Positions 17,219 to 25,623 of a stretch of 64,000 nucleotides of DNA are shown one piece after another. Location of the stretch: NCBI RefSeq assembly GCF_039822625.1, contig NZ_JBDLLG010000022.1:1-64000 (forward strand), read 5' to 3'. Every line of letters begins with the position of its first letter. Within the stretch, counting starts at the first letter, position 1. The stretch comes from Marinimicrobium locisalis (lineage in GTDB: Bacteria > Pseudomonadota > Gammaproteobacteria > Pseudomonadales > Cellvibrionaceae). The notes under the pieces are model-generated. The model ran no database searches. It saw only the letters and a program-made list of their open reading frames with translations, and was not told where the DNA came from. Made by a program: the position numbers and the translations under genes.

Positions 17219-18208
17219 ATGCCCCATACGCTATTGAGACAGTTTCTACTTTCCCCCAACGCGATTCTCGCGGCTTGTCTCGCGCTCGCGCTGTGGCATC
17301 AACCGCTTGGCGCCACCCCCCACAGTGGCTGCACCGAGGCCAATGATCGGTGCGTAGCGGCGGGAACCTGGGAGTTTCAGGTCGCCATCGGTGCTGGCGT
17401 GCGCACCAACCCCATTGCCTCGGCCGACGACATCCCCCTGGTGCTGATTCCGCAGCTCACCTACTACGGCAAGCGATTCTTTCTCGACAACCTGGACCTG
17501 GGCTACACCTTGGTGGATCGACCGAGCTGGATGTTAAATGCACTGGTGACCGCCGGCGGCGACGGCCTTTACTTTTTTGAGGACGACTGGGGGCGCTTTT
17601 TCCTGGACGGGGGCCTGGCTACACCCACCAACGGCTTCGTGAGCGACTCCCCCGAAATGCCGGCAAGAGATTACGTGGCAGACGACGGTGGCAGCTCCGA
17701 CCCAGTGGGGGATGGAAGCGAGGACAGCCCGGCCCGGGAGGAACCTCAACAGGCCCCGCTACCGGAGCTTCGAGAGAGGGATATTGCCGCTCTGGCAGGC
17801 CTGGAAAGCTCGGGCCAAATGGGCCGGTTCGAGTGGCAACTACAAGCTCTATCCGATGCCAGTGGGGTGCACGACGGCCAAGCGCTTCGCTTCGCCCTCA
17901 GCACCGCCACCCAGGCACAGGAACACCATTTGGGCATGAGTGTGGGGTTTAACTGGAAAAGCGCCGAGGTGATGGAATACTATTACGGCGTCACCCAGGG
18001 GGAGGCCGGCACCGCTCGACCCGCTTATCAACCCGCCAGCGGTACATCACCGTTTGTGCGCTTGAGCTGGACGCGACCCACCGGCCAACACTGGCGCTGG
18101 CTTGGCAGCGTTCAGTACGAACACTTGAGCGAGGCCATGCGTCACAGCCCCCTGGTCGACCGCAATCAGGTGATGCAGATATTTTTCGGGGGCGTGTACC
18201 ATTTTTAG
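17219..18208 (+). CDS. MipA/OmpV-family outer-membrane protein
   Basis: 329-residue beta-barrel protein with an N-terminal signal peptide (hydrophobic core AILAACLALALW, cleavage near GATP). MipA/OmpV features include GTWEFQVAIGAGVRTNPI, alternating amphipathic strands (LVLIPQLTYYGKRFFLDN) and a terminal aromatic residue (FFGGVYHF) as in barrels handled by BAM. A long acidic, proline-containing insert (about residues 140-180) is probably a surface loop or disordered. An in-frame TTG lies two codons before the chosen ATG. It heads the cluster with DUF3019 and a two-component system, so its expression is probably signal-responsive. Confidence 0.85.
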   Translation: MPHTLLRQFLLSPNAILAACLALALWHQPLGATPHSGCTEANDRCVAAGTWEFQVAIGAGVRTNPIASADDIPLVLIPQLTYYGKRFFLDNLDLGYTLVDRPSWMLNALVTAGGDGLYFFEDDWGRFFLDGGLATPTNGFVSDSPEMPARDYVADDGGSSDPVGDGSEDSPAREEPQQAPLPELRERDIAALAGLESSGQMGRFEWQLQALSDASGVHDGQALRFALSTATQAQEHHLGMSVGFNWKSAEVMEYYYGVTQGEAGTARPAYQPASGTSPFVRLSWTRPTGQHWRWLGSVQYEHLSEAMRHSPLVDRNQVMQIFFGGVYHF

Positions 18209-18218
18209 ACTCGGGCAA

Positions 18219-18626
18219 CTGAGGTACCGAACAACCAAACACATCGCTCTTCAGCCCCTTCTGGCGCTGGTCGGTTCCCTTGTGGCCACCACCGGCGCGG
18301 CCGCCGAGCCCAAGCTGGACTTAACCCCCAGCGTATGTGCCCTCTCCGCCAACCAGGCGCGCTGTGAAGAGCGGGTAGATATCCAGTGGCAGACCGGAGA
18401 AACCCAGGCCCTGTGTCTGTTCGTAGACCGGGAAAACGAGCCCCTCGCCTGCTGGGAGAAGAACGATCAAGGCCAGTACCGCTATCGGGCCGACACCGAT
18501 GAAAGCCTGCAATTTCAGCTTCGGCGCACCCTCGATGGCGAGCTTCTGGCCAGCGAATTGTTTGAGGTGATTCGCGAATACACCGAGTTCCGCTCGCGCC
18601 GCCGAAAACCCTGGAACTTTTTTTGA
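18219..18626 (+). CDS. DUF3019 secreted protein with no standard start codon
   Basis: Small exported protein. The mature part from about 18300 (KLDLTPSVCALSANQARCEE) is a clear DUF3019 domain with conserved cysteines, ending RRRKPWNFF. A good signal peptide (TTKHIALQPLLALVGSLVA then AAAEP) is encoded in frame from 18219, yet the frame has no ATG, GTG or TTG before the GTG at 18282, which lies inside the signal. The most plausible start is CTG at 18219, 10 bp after the mipA stop. The start given is therefore tentative. DUF3019 and MipA genes commonly accompany RstAB-like regulators. Confidence 0.65.
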   Translation: MRYRTTKHIALQPLLALVGSLVATTGAAAEPKLDLTPSVCALSANQARCEERVDIQWQTGETQALCLFVDRENEPLACWEKNDQGQYRYRADTDESLQFQLRRTLDGELLASELFEVIREYTEFRSRRRKPWNFF

Positions 18627-18660
18627 CCCGGAAACCCCCAAACCCGAGCCCGGACGCCCT

Positions 18661-19359
18661 ATGCAACAAATACTGCTCGCCGAAGACGATCACCGCTTAG
18701 CCAACCTTGTGCGCGACTACCTCAGTGACAACGGCTTTCAAGTGGCCATTGAAGACCGGGGGGACCGAGTCCCGGAGCGGGTCCGCCAACTGCAGCCGGA
18801 TTTACTCATCCTGGATATCATGCTCCCGGGCAAGGACGGGCTAACGCTCTGCCGCGACCTGCGTCCGACCTTCAAAGGTCCGATCATGATGCTCACCGCC
18901 CGCAACGAGGACGCCGATCAGATTCTCGGGCTGGAATTCGGTGCCGATGACTATGTGATCAAGCCCGCCGAGCCGAGAATTCTCCTCGCCCGCATTCGGG
19001 CCCTGCTTCGCCGGGTAGAACCCGCCGCGCCCAGCACCCCTCAAACGCTGAGCTTTGGCTCCCTTGAAGTCCATAGCGGCTCGCGCCGGGTGCAGCTCGA
19101 GGGCGAGCCGGTCAAACTCTCCAGCCATGAGTTCGACTTGCTCTGGTTGCTGGCCCAGCGGGCCGGCGATGTGGTGGGCCGGGACTTTCTGTTCCGCGAG
19201 CTGTACGGCCGACCCTATGACGGCATGGACCGCACCATTGATGTGCGGGTCTCCCAGTTGCGCAAAAAGCTGGGCGATAATCCGGACAACCCCACCCGAA
19301 TCAAAACCATCTGGGGCCGGGGCTATCTGTTTATAGCCGACGCCTGGGGCGAGGCTTGA
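18661..19359 (+). CDS. OmpR-family response regulator (RstA-like)
   Basis: 232-residue regulator. The receiver domain (1-115) has acidic pocket residues in AEDD, phospho-acceptor D52 in LILDIMLPGKDG and K102 in YVIKPAEP. A winged-helix DNA-binding domain follows (about 130-228, ending KTIWGRGYLF). It overlaps the kinase gene by four bases (TTGA), so they are translationally coupled. The 10-bp-period repeats upstream of mipA are the obvious candidate target. The family is certain; the signal is unknown. Confidence 0.93.
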   Translation: MQQILLAEDDHRLANLVRDYLSDNGFQVAIEDRGDRVPERVRQLQPDLLILDIMLPGKDGLTLCRDLRPTFKGPIMMLTARNEDADQILGLEFGADDYVIKPAEPRILLARIRALLRRVEPAAPSTPQTLSFGSLEVHSGSRRVQLEGEPVKLSSHEFDLLWLLAQRAGDVVGRDFLFRELYGRPYDGMDRTIDVRVSQLRKKLGDNPDNPTRIKTIWGRGYLFIADAWGEA

Positions 19360-20645
19360 AGCGGGCGTTCCTATCGCTCTACCTACTGATTGTGCTCGCC
19401 ATTCTCGGGCTTGGCTGGGCATTGGATCAGCTTTGGAATACTTATCAGACCGAGCGTGAAGCCCAACCCCCGGGGGCCACACTCACCGAAGTGCTCCAGT
19501 TGGCCGGAGCCGAGCGGCCCCTGCCTGAAACCCGGGCCTTGGTTCACGATGTTGCCCGCCAGGGCTTGGCCGACGTCCGGCTGATTCCACTGGAGGATAT
19601 CTCCGGTGAGCCCATCAAAAAACGTCTACTCGCCGACGAAGCGCTTTCCTTCGAGGACGCGAACGGCAACCTGTATCACTACCGCAAGCTTAAGAAGGCC
19701 CCTTACGTCCTAGTGTTGGGGGAGGTCACCCCAGAGGCCTCGCGTCGACTTGAATCGCTCCTCGCGCTGGTGTTTTACGGCGCGCTGGCCGCGGTGGTGT
19801 TCTTCTGGCTATGGCCCCTAACCAGGGATTTGAGCCGCCTGGAGCGGCATGCGCAGGCTCTGGGACACAACCCGGAGGCGCCACTGGTCACCCTAAGTGG
19901 CCACTCGGCGGCCAACCGACTGGGCCAGGCCTTCAACCAAATGGCCCTGCAAATCCGGGAGCTGCTGCGCTCACAACGGGAAATGACCCACGCCGTCTCC
20001 CACGAGCTGCGCACCCCTCTGGCGCGGATGAAGTTCGCCCTGGAAATGGCCGAGGCCAATGGCGACCCAAACAACCTGCAACGCAAACTGCAAAGCGTAC
20101 GCGCCGACGTGGCGGAGATGGATCAGCTCGTGAACCAGCTGCTGCACTACGCCCGCTTCGAAACCCGGCCTGACCTGCTTCTAACCCCGGGGGACATGGC
20201 AGCCCTGGTCCACGACCTCTGGCTGCGGTTGGGCGGCCACCTGCCTCAACCGCCACAACTTTACCTGCACTCGGAGGAACTGACCCAGCCGGTGGTGTGC
20301 GACTGGTCCCTAATGGAGCGTGCCTTACACAACCTGATTCAGAACGCTCTGCGCTACGCCCACCGCCGGATCGACATTACCCTTGAGGCCCGGCAGGATG
20401 AGTTTTGGGTCACGGTGGAAGACGACGGCCCCGGCATTCCCGAGGAGGAGCAAGAACGCATTTTTGAGTCTTTCGTTCGCCTGCGCGAGGCGCCCGAACA
20501 TCACAGCGCCGGCTTTGGTCTGGGGCTGGCCATTGTCCAGCGGGTAATGAACTGGCATCTGGGAGACGTGCAGGTAAACACCGCCCAGAGCGGCGGCGCC
20601 CGCTTTACGCTGCACTGGTCCGCTCAAGCGACCGACGTCGATTAG
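19356..20645 (+). CDS. Sensor histidine kinase (RstB-like)
   Basis: 429-residue inner-membrane kinase. It starts with TTG inside the overlap with the response regulator. It has a first membrane helix (about 3-24), a periplasmic sensor loop (25-133), a second helix (134-154), HAMP, a HisKA domain with phospho-acceptor H216 in THAVSHELRTPLARM, and an HATPase_c domain (N-box NLIQNALRYA, DDGPGIPEEE, FGLGLAIV). It presumably phosphorylates the adjacent regulator. Together with mipA and DUF3019 it forms an envelope stress or cation-sensing style unit. Exact ligand unknown. Confidence 0.92.
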   Translation: MKRAFLSLYLLIVLAILGLGWALDQLWNTYQTEREAQPPGATLTEVLQLAGAERPLPETRALVHDVARQGLADVRLIPLEDISGEPIKKRLLADEALSFEDANGNLYHYRKLKKAPYVLVLGEVTPEASRRLESLLALVFYGALAAVVFFWLWPLTRDLSRLERHAQALGHNPEAPLVTLSGHSAANRLGQAFNQMALQIRELLRSQREMTHAVSHELRTPLARMKFALEMAEANGDPNNLQRKLQSVRADVAEMDQLVNQLLHYARFETRPDLLLTPGDMAALVHDLWLRLGGHLPQPPQLYLHSEELTQPVVCDWSLMERALHNLIQNALRYAHRRIDITLEARQDEFWVTVEDDGPGIPEEEQERIFESFVRLREAPEHHSAGFGLGLAIVQRVMNWHLGDVQVNTAQSGGARFTLHWSAQATDVD

Positions 20646-20790
20646 ATCCTCAGTTCCCTGCGACCGAGCCCAGCGGCCCGCTATGATATAGTGCCGGGCC
20701 TATACTCCCCCATAGATGGCCGTCCCAAACAGTGGGTTCGGCACATCCGCCACCACGTGACCCATACCACCTGATGCGAGAGGCGCAGTA

Positions 20791-21930
20791 ATGATGCAAG
20801 CGTTGATCAATGCCGAAGTGTTCACCGGCGAGCAGTGGCACGAGGGGTTGGCGGTCCTGGTGGAAGGGGACCGAATCCGCGCCTTAGTCGCACTTGAGCA
20901 AATCCCGGGAGAGGCGGAGCGCATTGACCTGACCGGCACCCGGCTGGTACCCGGGTTAGTAGACACCCAAGTCAATGGTGGGGGCGGCGTACTGTTTAAT
21001 GACGCCCCCACCGTGGAAACCCTGGAACGAATAGGCCAGGCTCACGCCCGCTATGGCACCACCGGCTTCCTACCGACCCTGATTAGCGACGACCTAGCCG
21101 TAGTGGAGCGCGCGATTGACGCCGTTCGCCAAGCGATGACTCAAAAAACCCCCGGTGTATTGGGCATTCACCTGGAGGGTCCCTTTCTCAACCCCCAACG
21201 CAAGGGCGTCCACGATGACCAGAAGTTTCGGCGTCTGACGCCCAATGCAGTAGAGTTGCTTGCCTCACTGGAGACCGGCTTTACCCTGGTCACGCTGGCG
21301 CCCGAGCGAACCACGCCCGAAATGATCCGGCAGTTAACCGAGCGCGGCGTTATGGTAGCCGCGGGACATACGGCCGCCGACTACGACCAAACTCGCGCCG
21401 CCCTGGCGGCGGGAGTACGCAGTTTTACCCACCTGTTCAACGCCATGACGCCCATGACCAGCCGCGAACCCGGTGTGGTGGGCGCCGCGCTGGAAGATGA
21501 AAACAGTTGGTGCGGCCTGATTGTGGACGGGCATCACGTGCACGCCACCACCCTGAAGGTGGCCATTGCCGCCAAGGCGCGGGGCAAAATGATTCTGGTA
21601 ACCGACGCCATGCCCACTGTGGGCGCCGAGGACAAACAGTTTACCTTGAAGGGGGAAGTCATTCGGGCGCAAAACGGCCGCTGCGCGACTGCCGAGGGCA
21701 CCCTCGCCGGCTCAGACCTGGACATGCTGGCGGCGGTGCGCAACAGCGTGAGCCAGCTGAAGCTGCCGTTGGGTGAAGCGTTGCGGATGGCCAGTCTTTA
21801 CCCTGCCCAGATGCTCGGGCTGGAGCATGAGCTGGGGCGGCTGGCGCCGGGCTACCGGGCCAGCCTGGTGGCGGTGGATGAGAAGCTGAACCTGCGCGCC
21901 AGCTGGATTGATGGCGCGCGCCAACTCTGA
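20791..21930 (+). CDS. nagA: N-acetylglucosamine-6-phosphate deacetylase
   Basis: Amidohydrolase that converts GlcNAc-6-P to glucosamine-6-P. 379 residues with the motif VPGLVDTQVNGGGGVLFND, the metal-binding glutamate in GIHLEGPFLNP, metal histidines in AAGHTAADY and THLFNAM, and the catalytic aspartate in LVTDAMPTVG. ATGATG at the start gives two possible first codons after GAGAGG. No nagB or NagC-type repressor is adjacent. The BadF-type kinase at 25.6-26.5 kb may supply the phosphorylated substrate. Confidence 0.94.
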   Translation: MMQALINAEVFTGEQWHEGLAVLVEGDRIRALVALEQIPGEAERIDLTGTRLVPGLVDTQVNGGGGVLFNDAPTVETLERIGQAHARYGTTGFLPTLISDDLAVVERAIDAVRQAMTQKTPGVLGIHLEGPFLNPQRKGVHDDQKFRRLTPNAVELLASLETGFTLVTLAPERTTPEMIRQLTERGVMVAAGHTAADYDQTRAALAAGVRSFTHLFNAMTPMTSREPGVVGAALEDENSWCGLIVDGHHVHATTLKVAIAAKARGKMILVTDAMPTVGAEDKQFTLKGEVIRAQNGRCATAEGTLAGSDLDMLAAVRNSVSQLKLPLGEALRMASLYPAQMLGLEHELGRLAPGYRASLVAVDEKLNLRASWIDGARQL

Positions 21931-21994
21931 GTGCTCACGAGCCGTTCAACAGCGTCACCCGCAAGCATGTCGGTAGCTTTCAGCCACCCGCTAC

Positions 21995-23479
21995 TCAGAA
22001 GCGTAGAGCCTGTTCCTGAGTACCGGGGCCGCCGCCCGCACCGACGTCCGGCCGGCCGCCGCACTGCGGCACAAAATCAGGACACCCACCCTTGGCATTG
22101 GCCGGTAGCTCCGACAACCGCAGGGAACTGGCCTCCAGTTGCTCCTGGCCGGTTAACTGACCTTCCACCTGGACCTGGTCGCCCCGGCGGAGCTCGCTCA
22201 GAAGCTCCGCCCCTTCCGCACCGTTCAACCAGACGGTTACACCCGTCACGCGAATGCTTTGATTCTCTGGATAAATCGCCGTTACCGGTCCTCTGATCTC
22301 AATCCTTTGGTCCGCGGGCTCCAAGCGCTTAATGCGGGTCACCACCAGTTCTTCGCCCCGGTAGAACGCAAACACCTCCACCGCATCCCCCGCTCGCAGT
22401 TGCGAAAGGTTGAATTCACTGTGGCGCCCCCGCCCGGCGGCGGCATCTTCAAACGCCGTCAGGTCGGTGACGTGGTAGGCGCGTCCCATTAGGGTCACAA
22501 CGCCCGCCTGCTCCTCCACAGCGCCCACTTCCGTGCGTATGCGGTTTACGCCGTTACGCAACACCCGAAGCTGTTCGGCCATTAGCACCCCTTCAACCAT
22601 CGTGCCTTTCACAGCCACTCTGACTCCACTGGACAGCGCTTCGGTGCCGTCGAGCTCCGCCTCGGAGGCGTTCACTCGGACACCGGCAACGTCAAAGTCA
22701 CCAATAGTACCGAAGCGGCCAACAACCCCTTCCTGGGAAAGCGTTGTACCGTCTTCAAGTTCTGGACGGCTGAGGATCGACACGGCTTCGGCGGCTAAAC
22801 CGTCTTCGTTTAAAACACCCCCGCTCACACGAACCTTGGTGCCCTCGGCCAATTCACCCCCAGTGATATCCGAACCCGAAAAGCTCACCCACAGATCGTT
22901 GATCAGGAAACGCTGTGTCTGCTCATCCAGCGCTTCCACGACACCGACCACTTCAGGCGTCACTGATTCTGCGGCACTGACGCGGGAGGCCACCAGGCGG
23001 TCCGAGTCATCAACGTGGCCGCTGACATCGATACCGACCCCTTCTGACAGAGCTTCAAAGGCCACACCGTCAAACTGAATATCATCGTAAACAATCACCG
23101 TCTGCCCCAGCACCTTTAGCGCTTTGCGGGCATCACTGGACTCGGTCACGCTCTCAATTGAGCCTTGCAACAAGCGGGTGTACCGTACTTCATCGGCCAC
23201 GGCCTGGTCACCGTCCAGCTCGGCCAGTTCGACATCCACCACCATGCCAAGCTGGATATCTTCCACCCCGGCCGGCGCGCCATTCACTGAAACATCCGCG
23301 GTATCGATTTCAACATGGACGCCGTTCACATAAATACTACCGTAGGCCGTCACACTCCCGCTCACCACCGTGGCGGGGCTGCCCGTCCCCTCAATACCGG
23401 CCACCGAGTCGCTGTCACCCAGACAGCCCCCGAGAAGCATTGCCAGCAGCGGCGTGGCCAGGTGTCTAATTGGTCTCAT
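21995..23479 (-). CDS. DUF5666 repeat lipoprotein
   Basis: 494-residue predicted lipoprotein (lipobox LLGGC, Cys19) made of successive small beta-barrel DUF5666 units. Recurrent phrases are GSVTAYGSIYVNGV, QLGMVVDVEL, ELAEGTKVRVSG, SSGVRVAVKGTM, RAGDAVEVFAFYRGEELVVT and RRGDQVQVEGQL. Function is unknown; the fold resembles OB-like repeats. Its ATG overlaps the stop of DUF6502 by four bases (ATGA), so the two are co-translated. The terminal region is glycine-rich (GGRPDVGAGGGPG). Confidence 0.78.
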   Translation of the reverse strand: MRPIRHLATPLLAMLLGGCLGDSDSVAGIEGTGSPATVVSGSVTAYGSIYVNGVHVEIDTADVSVNGAPAGVEDIQLGMVVDVELAELDGDQAVADEVRYTRLLQGSIESVTESSDARKALKVLGQTVIVYDDIQFDGVAFEALSEGVGIDVSGHVDDSDRLVASRVSAAESVTPEVVGVVEALDEQTQRFLINDLWVSFSGSDITGGELAEGTKVRVSGGVLNEDGLAAEAVSILSRPELEDGTTLSQEGVVGRFGTIGDFDVAGVRVNASEAELDGTEALSSGVRVAVKGTMVEGVLMAEQLRVLRNGVNRIRTEVGAVEEQAGVVTLMGRAYHVTDLTAFEDAAAGRGRHSEFNLSQLRAGDAVEVFAFYRGEELVVTRIKRLEPADQRIEIRGPVTAIYPENQSIRVTGVTVWLNGAEGAELLSELRRGDQVQVEGQLTGQEQLEASSLRLSELPANAKGGCPDFVPQCGGRPDVGAGGGPGTQEQALRF

Positions 23480-24339
23480 GTCTCTTCTCCGCGCGTTGCT
23501 TCGCTAGGCTCTTCAAAATAATAGAGGCCAATTCCGGCCCTGACCGTACGGGGACTCTCCAGCTCCGGGCCTTCAATCCGGCTCTCCCGCTGCGTATGCT
23601 CCCGGTCGCTATCGGCCAGCCAGTCATTCACCTTTAGCAGAAACTCCTGCCCCTCCCGGGCACTGCGCTGGCGTATCTGTTCCAACAGCGCTTCAGGGAT
23701 ATGAGTATAGGACACGGTGCGCTGGATAAAGGGAGCCGGCCCTTCCTTGGCAATATTGTGGTCCATGGTGCGCATCAGGTCCGCCGCCGCCGTTCCGAAT
23801 ATACGGATATTCTCCTGCATATCCTCCACGGGAATGTACCCCCGGGCAAGCAACGCCACCGTCTCCCCGTCGCGGGTCACCGCCTTGATCCGTTCCAGCT
23901 CGTCCAACAGGGCACGCACCGGCACATCGTGACTGTACTCCTGCACTAGGCTTGAGAAGGAGGGGCTCGCGGTGTTGGCCTCAATCGGAAGCGTGGCGGG
24001 TTCGCCCTCGGCCGAATGAAAGCGCACGTCGTTCAGCCAGGCGGTGATGACCCGTGCCGCCGGGGTCGGTTTCTCCGCCGGGGCATCCGATAGAGGGTGG
24101 GGGCGGTCCTGCAGCTTGGCAATGTCTTTGCGGTTGATACCCGTCAGTACGGCCATTCGCGACAAACTCTGCTTACGCCCCGGGATCGCAAAGTCTTCCC
24201 GCGCCGTATCGACATAGACATGGCGGGCGATGTCGGCAAACAAGCGATAGGAAACGCCATGGCGCAGCAGCAACCGCACCATGGGACGCAACATCTTGTA
24301 GAGGGCTCTGGCGAGCGCCCGCTGGGTTCTGTCGCTCAT
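23476..24339 (-). CDS. DUF6502 family protein, probable HTH regulator
   Basis: 287-residue soluble protein. The first 45 residues are basic and amphipathic (ARALYKMLRPMVRLLLRHGV). A helix-turn-helix-like segment follows (about 55-80, QSLSRMAVLTGINRKDIAKL), and the C-terminal half carries a regulatory-type helical domain ending in YFEEPSEATRG. It overlaps the DUF5666 gene by four bases and is divergent from DUF4382. Two copies of a 20-bp sequence lie in its promoter region, so autoregulation is inferred. No Shine-Dalgarno is visible before its ATG, and a TATAAT sits so close that the transcript may be leaderless. Confidence 0.72.
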   Translation of the reverse strand: MSDRTQRALARALYKMLRPMVRLLLRHGVSYRLFADIARHVYVDTAREDFAIPGRKQSLSRMAVLTGINRKDIAKLQDRPHPLSDAPAEKPTPAARVITAWLNDVRFHSAEGEPATLPIEANTASPSFSSLVQEYSHDVPVRALLDELERIKAVTRDGETVALLARGYIPVEDMQENIRIFGTAAADLMRTMDHNIAKEGPAPFIQRTVSYTHIPEALLEQIRQRSAREGQEFLLKVNDWLADSDREHTQRESRIEGPELESPRTVRAGIGLYYFEEPSEATRGEET

Positions 24340-24340
24340 G

Positions 24341-24360
24341 TTGGGATTATAGCGTCAAAT
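24341..24360. promoter_or_regulatory. Operator copy 1 overlapping the DUF6502 promoter
   Basis: TTGGGATTATAGCGTCAAAT, an 18-of-20 match to the copy at 24402-24421. On the minus strand it contains TATAAT (24346-24351), seven bases from the DUF6502 start codon. It is placed to control that gene directly. Confidence 0.6.
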
Positions 24361-24386
24361 TTTTCATAAAAATACCGAAATCGCTA

Positions 24387-24421
24387 TTTACAATTATTTT
24401 TTTGGGACTATAGTGTCAAAT
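24387..24421 (+). promoter_or_regulatory. DUF4382 promoter with embedded operator copy 2
   Basis: TTTACA (24387-24392), a 16-bp spacer and TATAGT (24409-24414) form a good plus-strand sigma-70 promoter for DUF4382. The -10 lies inside TTGGGACTATAGTGTCAAAT (24402-24421). With one extra base on the left, 24401-24420 is an imperfect 20-bp palindrome (arms TTTGGGACTA and TAGTGTCAAA, two mismatched pairs). A protein bound here would block the promoter. Confidence 0.6.
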
Positions 24422-24563
24422 ATGGATGATTACGAGGGATCCGAAACGCCCTCTAAAGTGTGGTCTCTTCTAAAAGCCGCGTTTTTAGAAGAAAGCTGAA
24501 TATCAGTACAAGCGTGCTGAATGGCCGGACTTAGACCCTAATGACATCCCAATGAGGTAAGTT

Positions 24564-25526
24564 ATGAAAACGTTTAAAAAGCATCCACTCCAGCTCCTGA
24601 TCGCCTCTTCCCTGACGGCCCTGGTCGCCTGTGGTGGAAGCAGCAGCGATTCCGGCGGCACCAACGACTCCAGCGACACTACCGGCAGTTTTAACTTGGC
24701 CGTGACCGATGCGGCGATCGACTCCGCCAACCACGTCTTTGTGGAATTCAGCGGTGTCTCCATTCAACCCGCTGATGGCGAGGTGATCGAATTTACCTTC
24801 GAGGAAGCCAAGCAGATCGACCTGCTCGCCCTGCAGGGCTCCGCCTCGCAAGATCTGGTAGCCGGCGAAGAAGTCCCCACTGGCGACTACGAGTGGATTC
24901 GCCTGCATGTAAACGCCGAAGCCGACGGTGTGAGCGACTCCTACATTGAAATGACCGACGGCAGCCAACTGGAGCTATGGGTTCCCAGCGGCAGCCAAAC
25001 CGGACTGAAACTGGTCAGCGGCTTCACCGTCACCGCCAACACCGGCGCGGACTTCACCATCGACTTTGACTTGAGAAAGTCCGTGGTTCTGCCTCCCGCC
25101 CAGCAAATTGGCGGCGCCATTCTCAAACCCGCGCTGCGCCTGATCGACAATACCGCCTCCGGCACCATCAGCGGCTCGGTGGACGGCACCCTGATGAGCG
25201 AGCAGTGCGCCGACCCGGCCACTCAAACCGGCGCGGTGTATGTCTTCACCGGCGCGGATGCCACCGTCAGCGATGTGCGCGGCACCGAGTCCGACCCGAT
25301 GACCACGGCACTGGTGAGCGAAGTGGAAGGCGGTTATGGCTACGAAGTGGGCTTTCTTGATGAAGGCGATTACACCCTGGCCTACACCTGCGGGGCCAGC
25401 GCCGATGACCCGGAAGCCGAAGACAGCCTGACCTTCGTCGGCACCGCCAACGCCACGGTAGAAGCCGACACAACGACAGAAGTGAATTTTGCCTCGGACG
25501 CCGAAGCCAGCGCCGACGCTCTATAG
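24564..25526 (+). CDS. DUF4382 lipoprotein
   Basis: 320-residue exported lipoprotein (lipobox LVACG, Cys23) with a Ser/Gly/Asp linker, then a DUF4382 domain (about 42-200). The domain opens with GSFNLAVTDAAIDSANHVFVEFSGVSI and includes LVSGFTVTANTGADFTIDFDLRKS. A C-terminal beta-rich part (about 205-305, GTISGSVDGTL onward) resembles carboxypeptidase-regulatory or Ig-like folds. The protein is very acidic. It is divergent from the DUF6502-DUF5666 pair and shares its operator region. A terminator follows 26 bp after the stop. Confidence 0.8.
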   Translation: MKTFKKHPLQLLIASSLTALVACGGSSSDSGGTNDSSDTTGSFNLAVTDAAIDSANHVFVEFSGVSIQPADGEVIEFTFEEAKQIDLLALQGSASQDLVAGEEVPTGDYEWIRLHVNAEADGVSDSYIEMTDGSQLELWVPSGSQTGLKLVSGFTVTANTGADFTIDFDLRKSVVLPPAQQIGGAILKPALRLIDNTASGTISGSVDGTLMSEQCADPATQTGAVYVFTGADATVSDVRGTESDPMTTALVSEVEGGYGYEVGFLDEGDYTLAYTCGASADDPEAEDSLTFVGTANATVEADTTTEVNFASDAEASADAL

Positions 25527-25552
25527 TTTTTTTGGCCTGACGCGCCGCTTTT

Positions 25553-25585
25553 GCCGCGAGCCCCTTGTGGACTCGCGGCTTTTTT
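25553..25585 (+). terminator. Intrinsic terminator after DUF4382
   Basis: GCCGCGAG (25553-25560) pairs with CTCGCGGC (25572-25579) around an 11-base loop, followed by six T (25580-25585). It lies between DUF4382 and the convergent kinase gene. Confidence 0.85.
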
Positions 25586-25623
25586 ATGCCTGTCAGATGG
25601 GTAGGTTGAAAGTATCAACCGGT

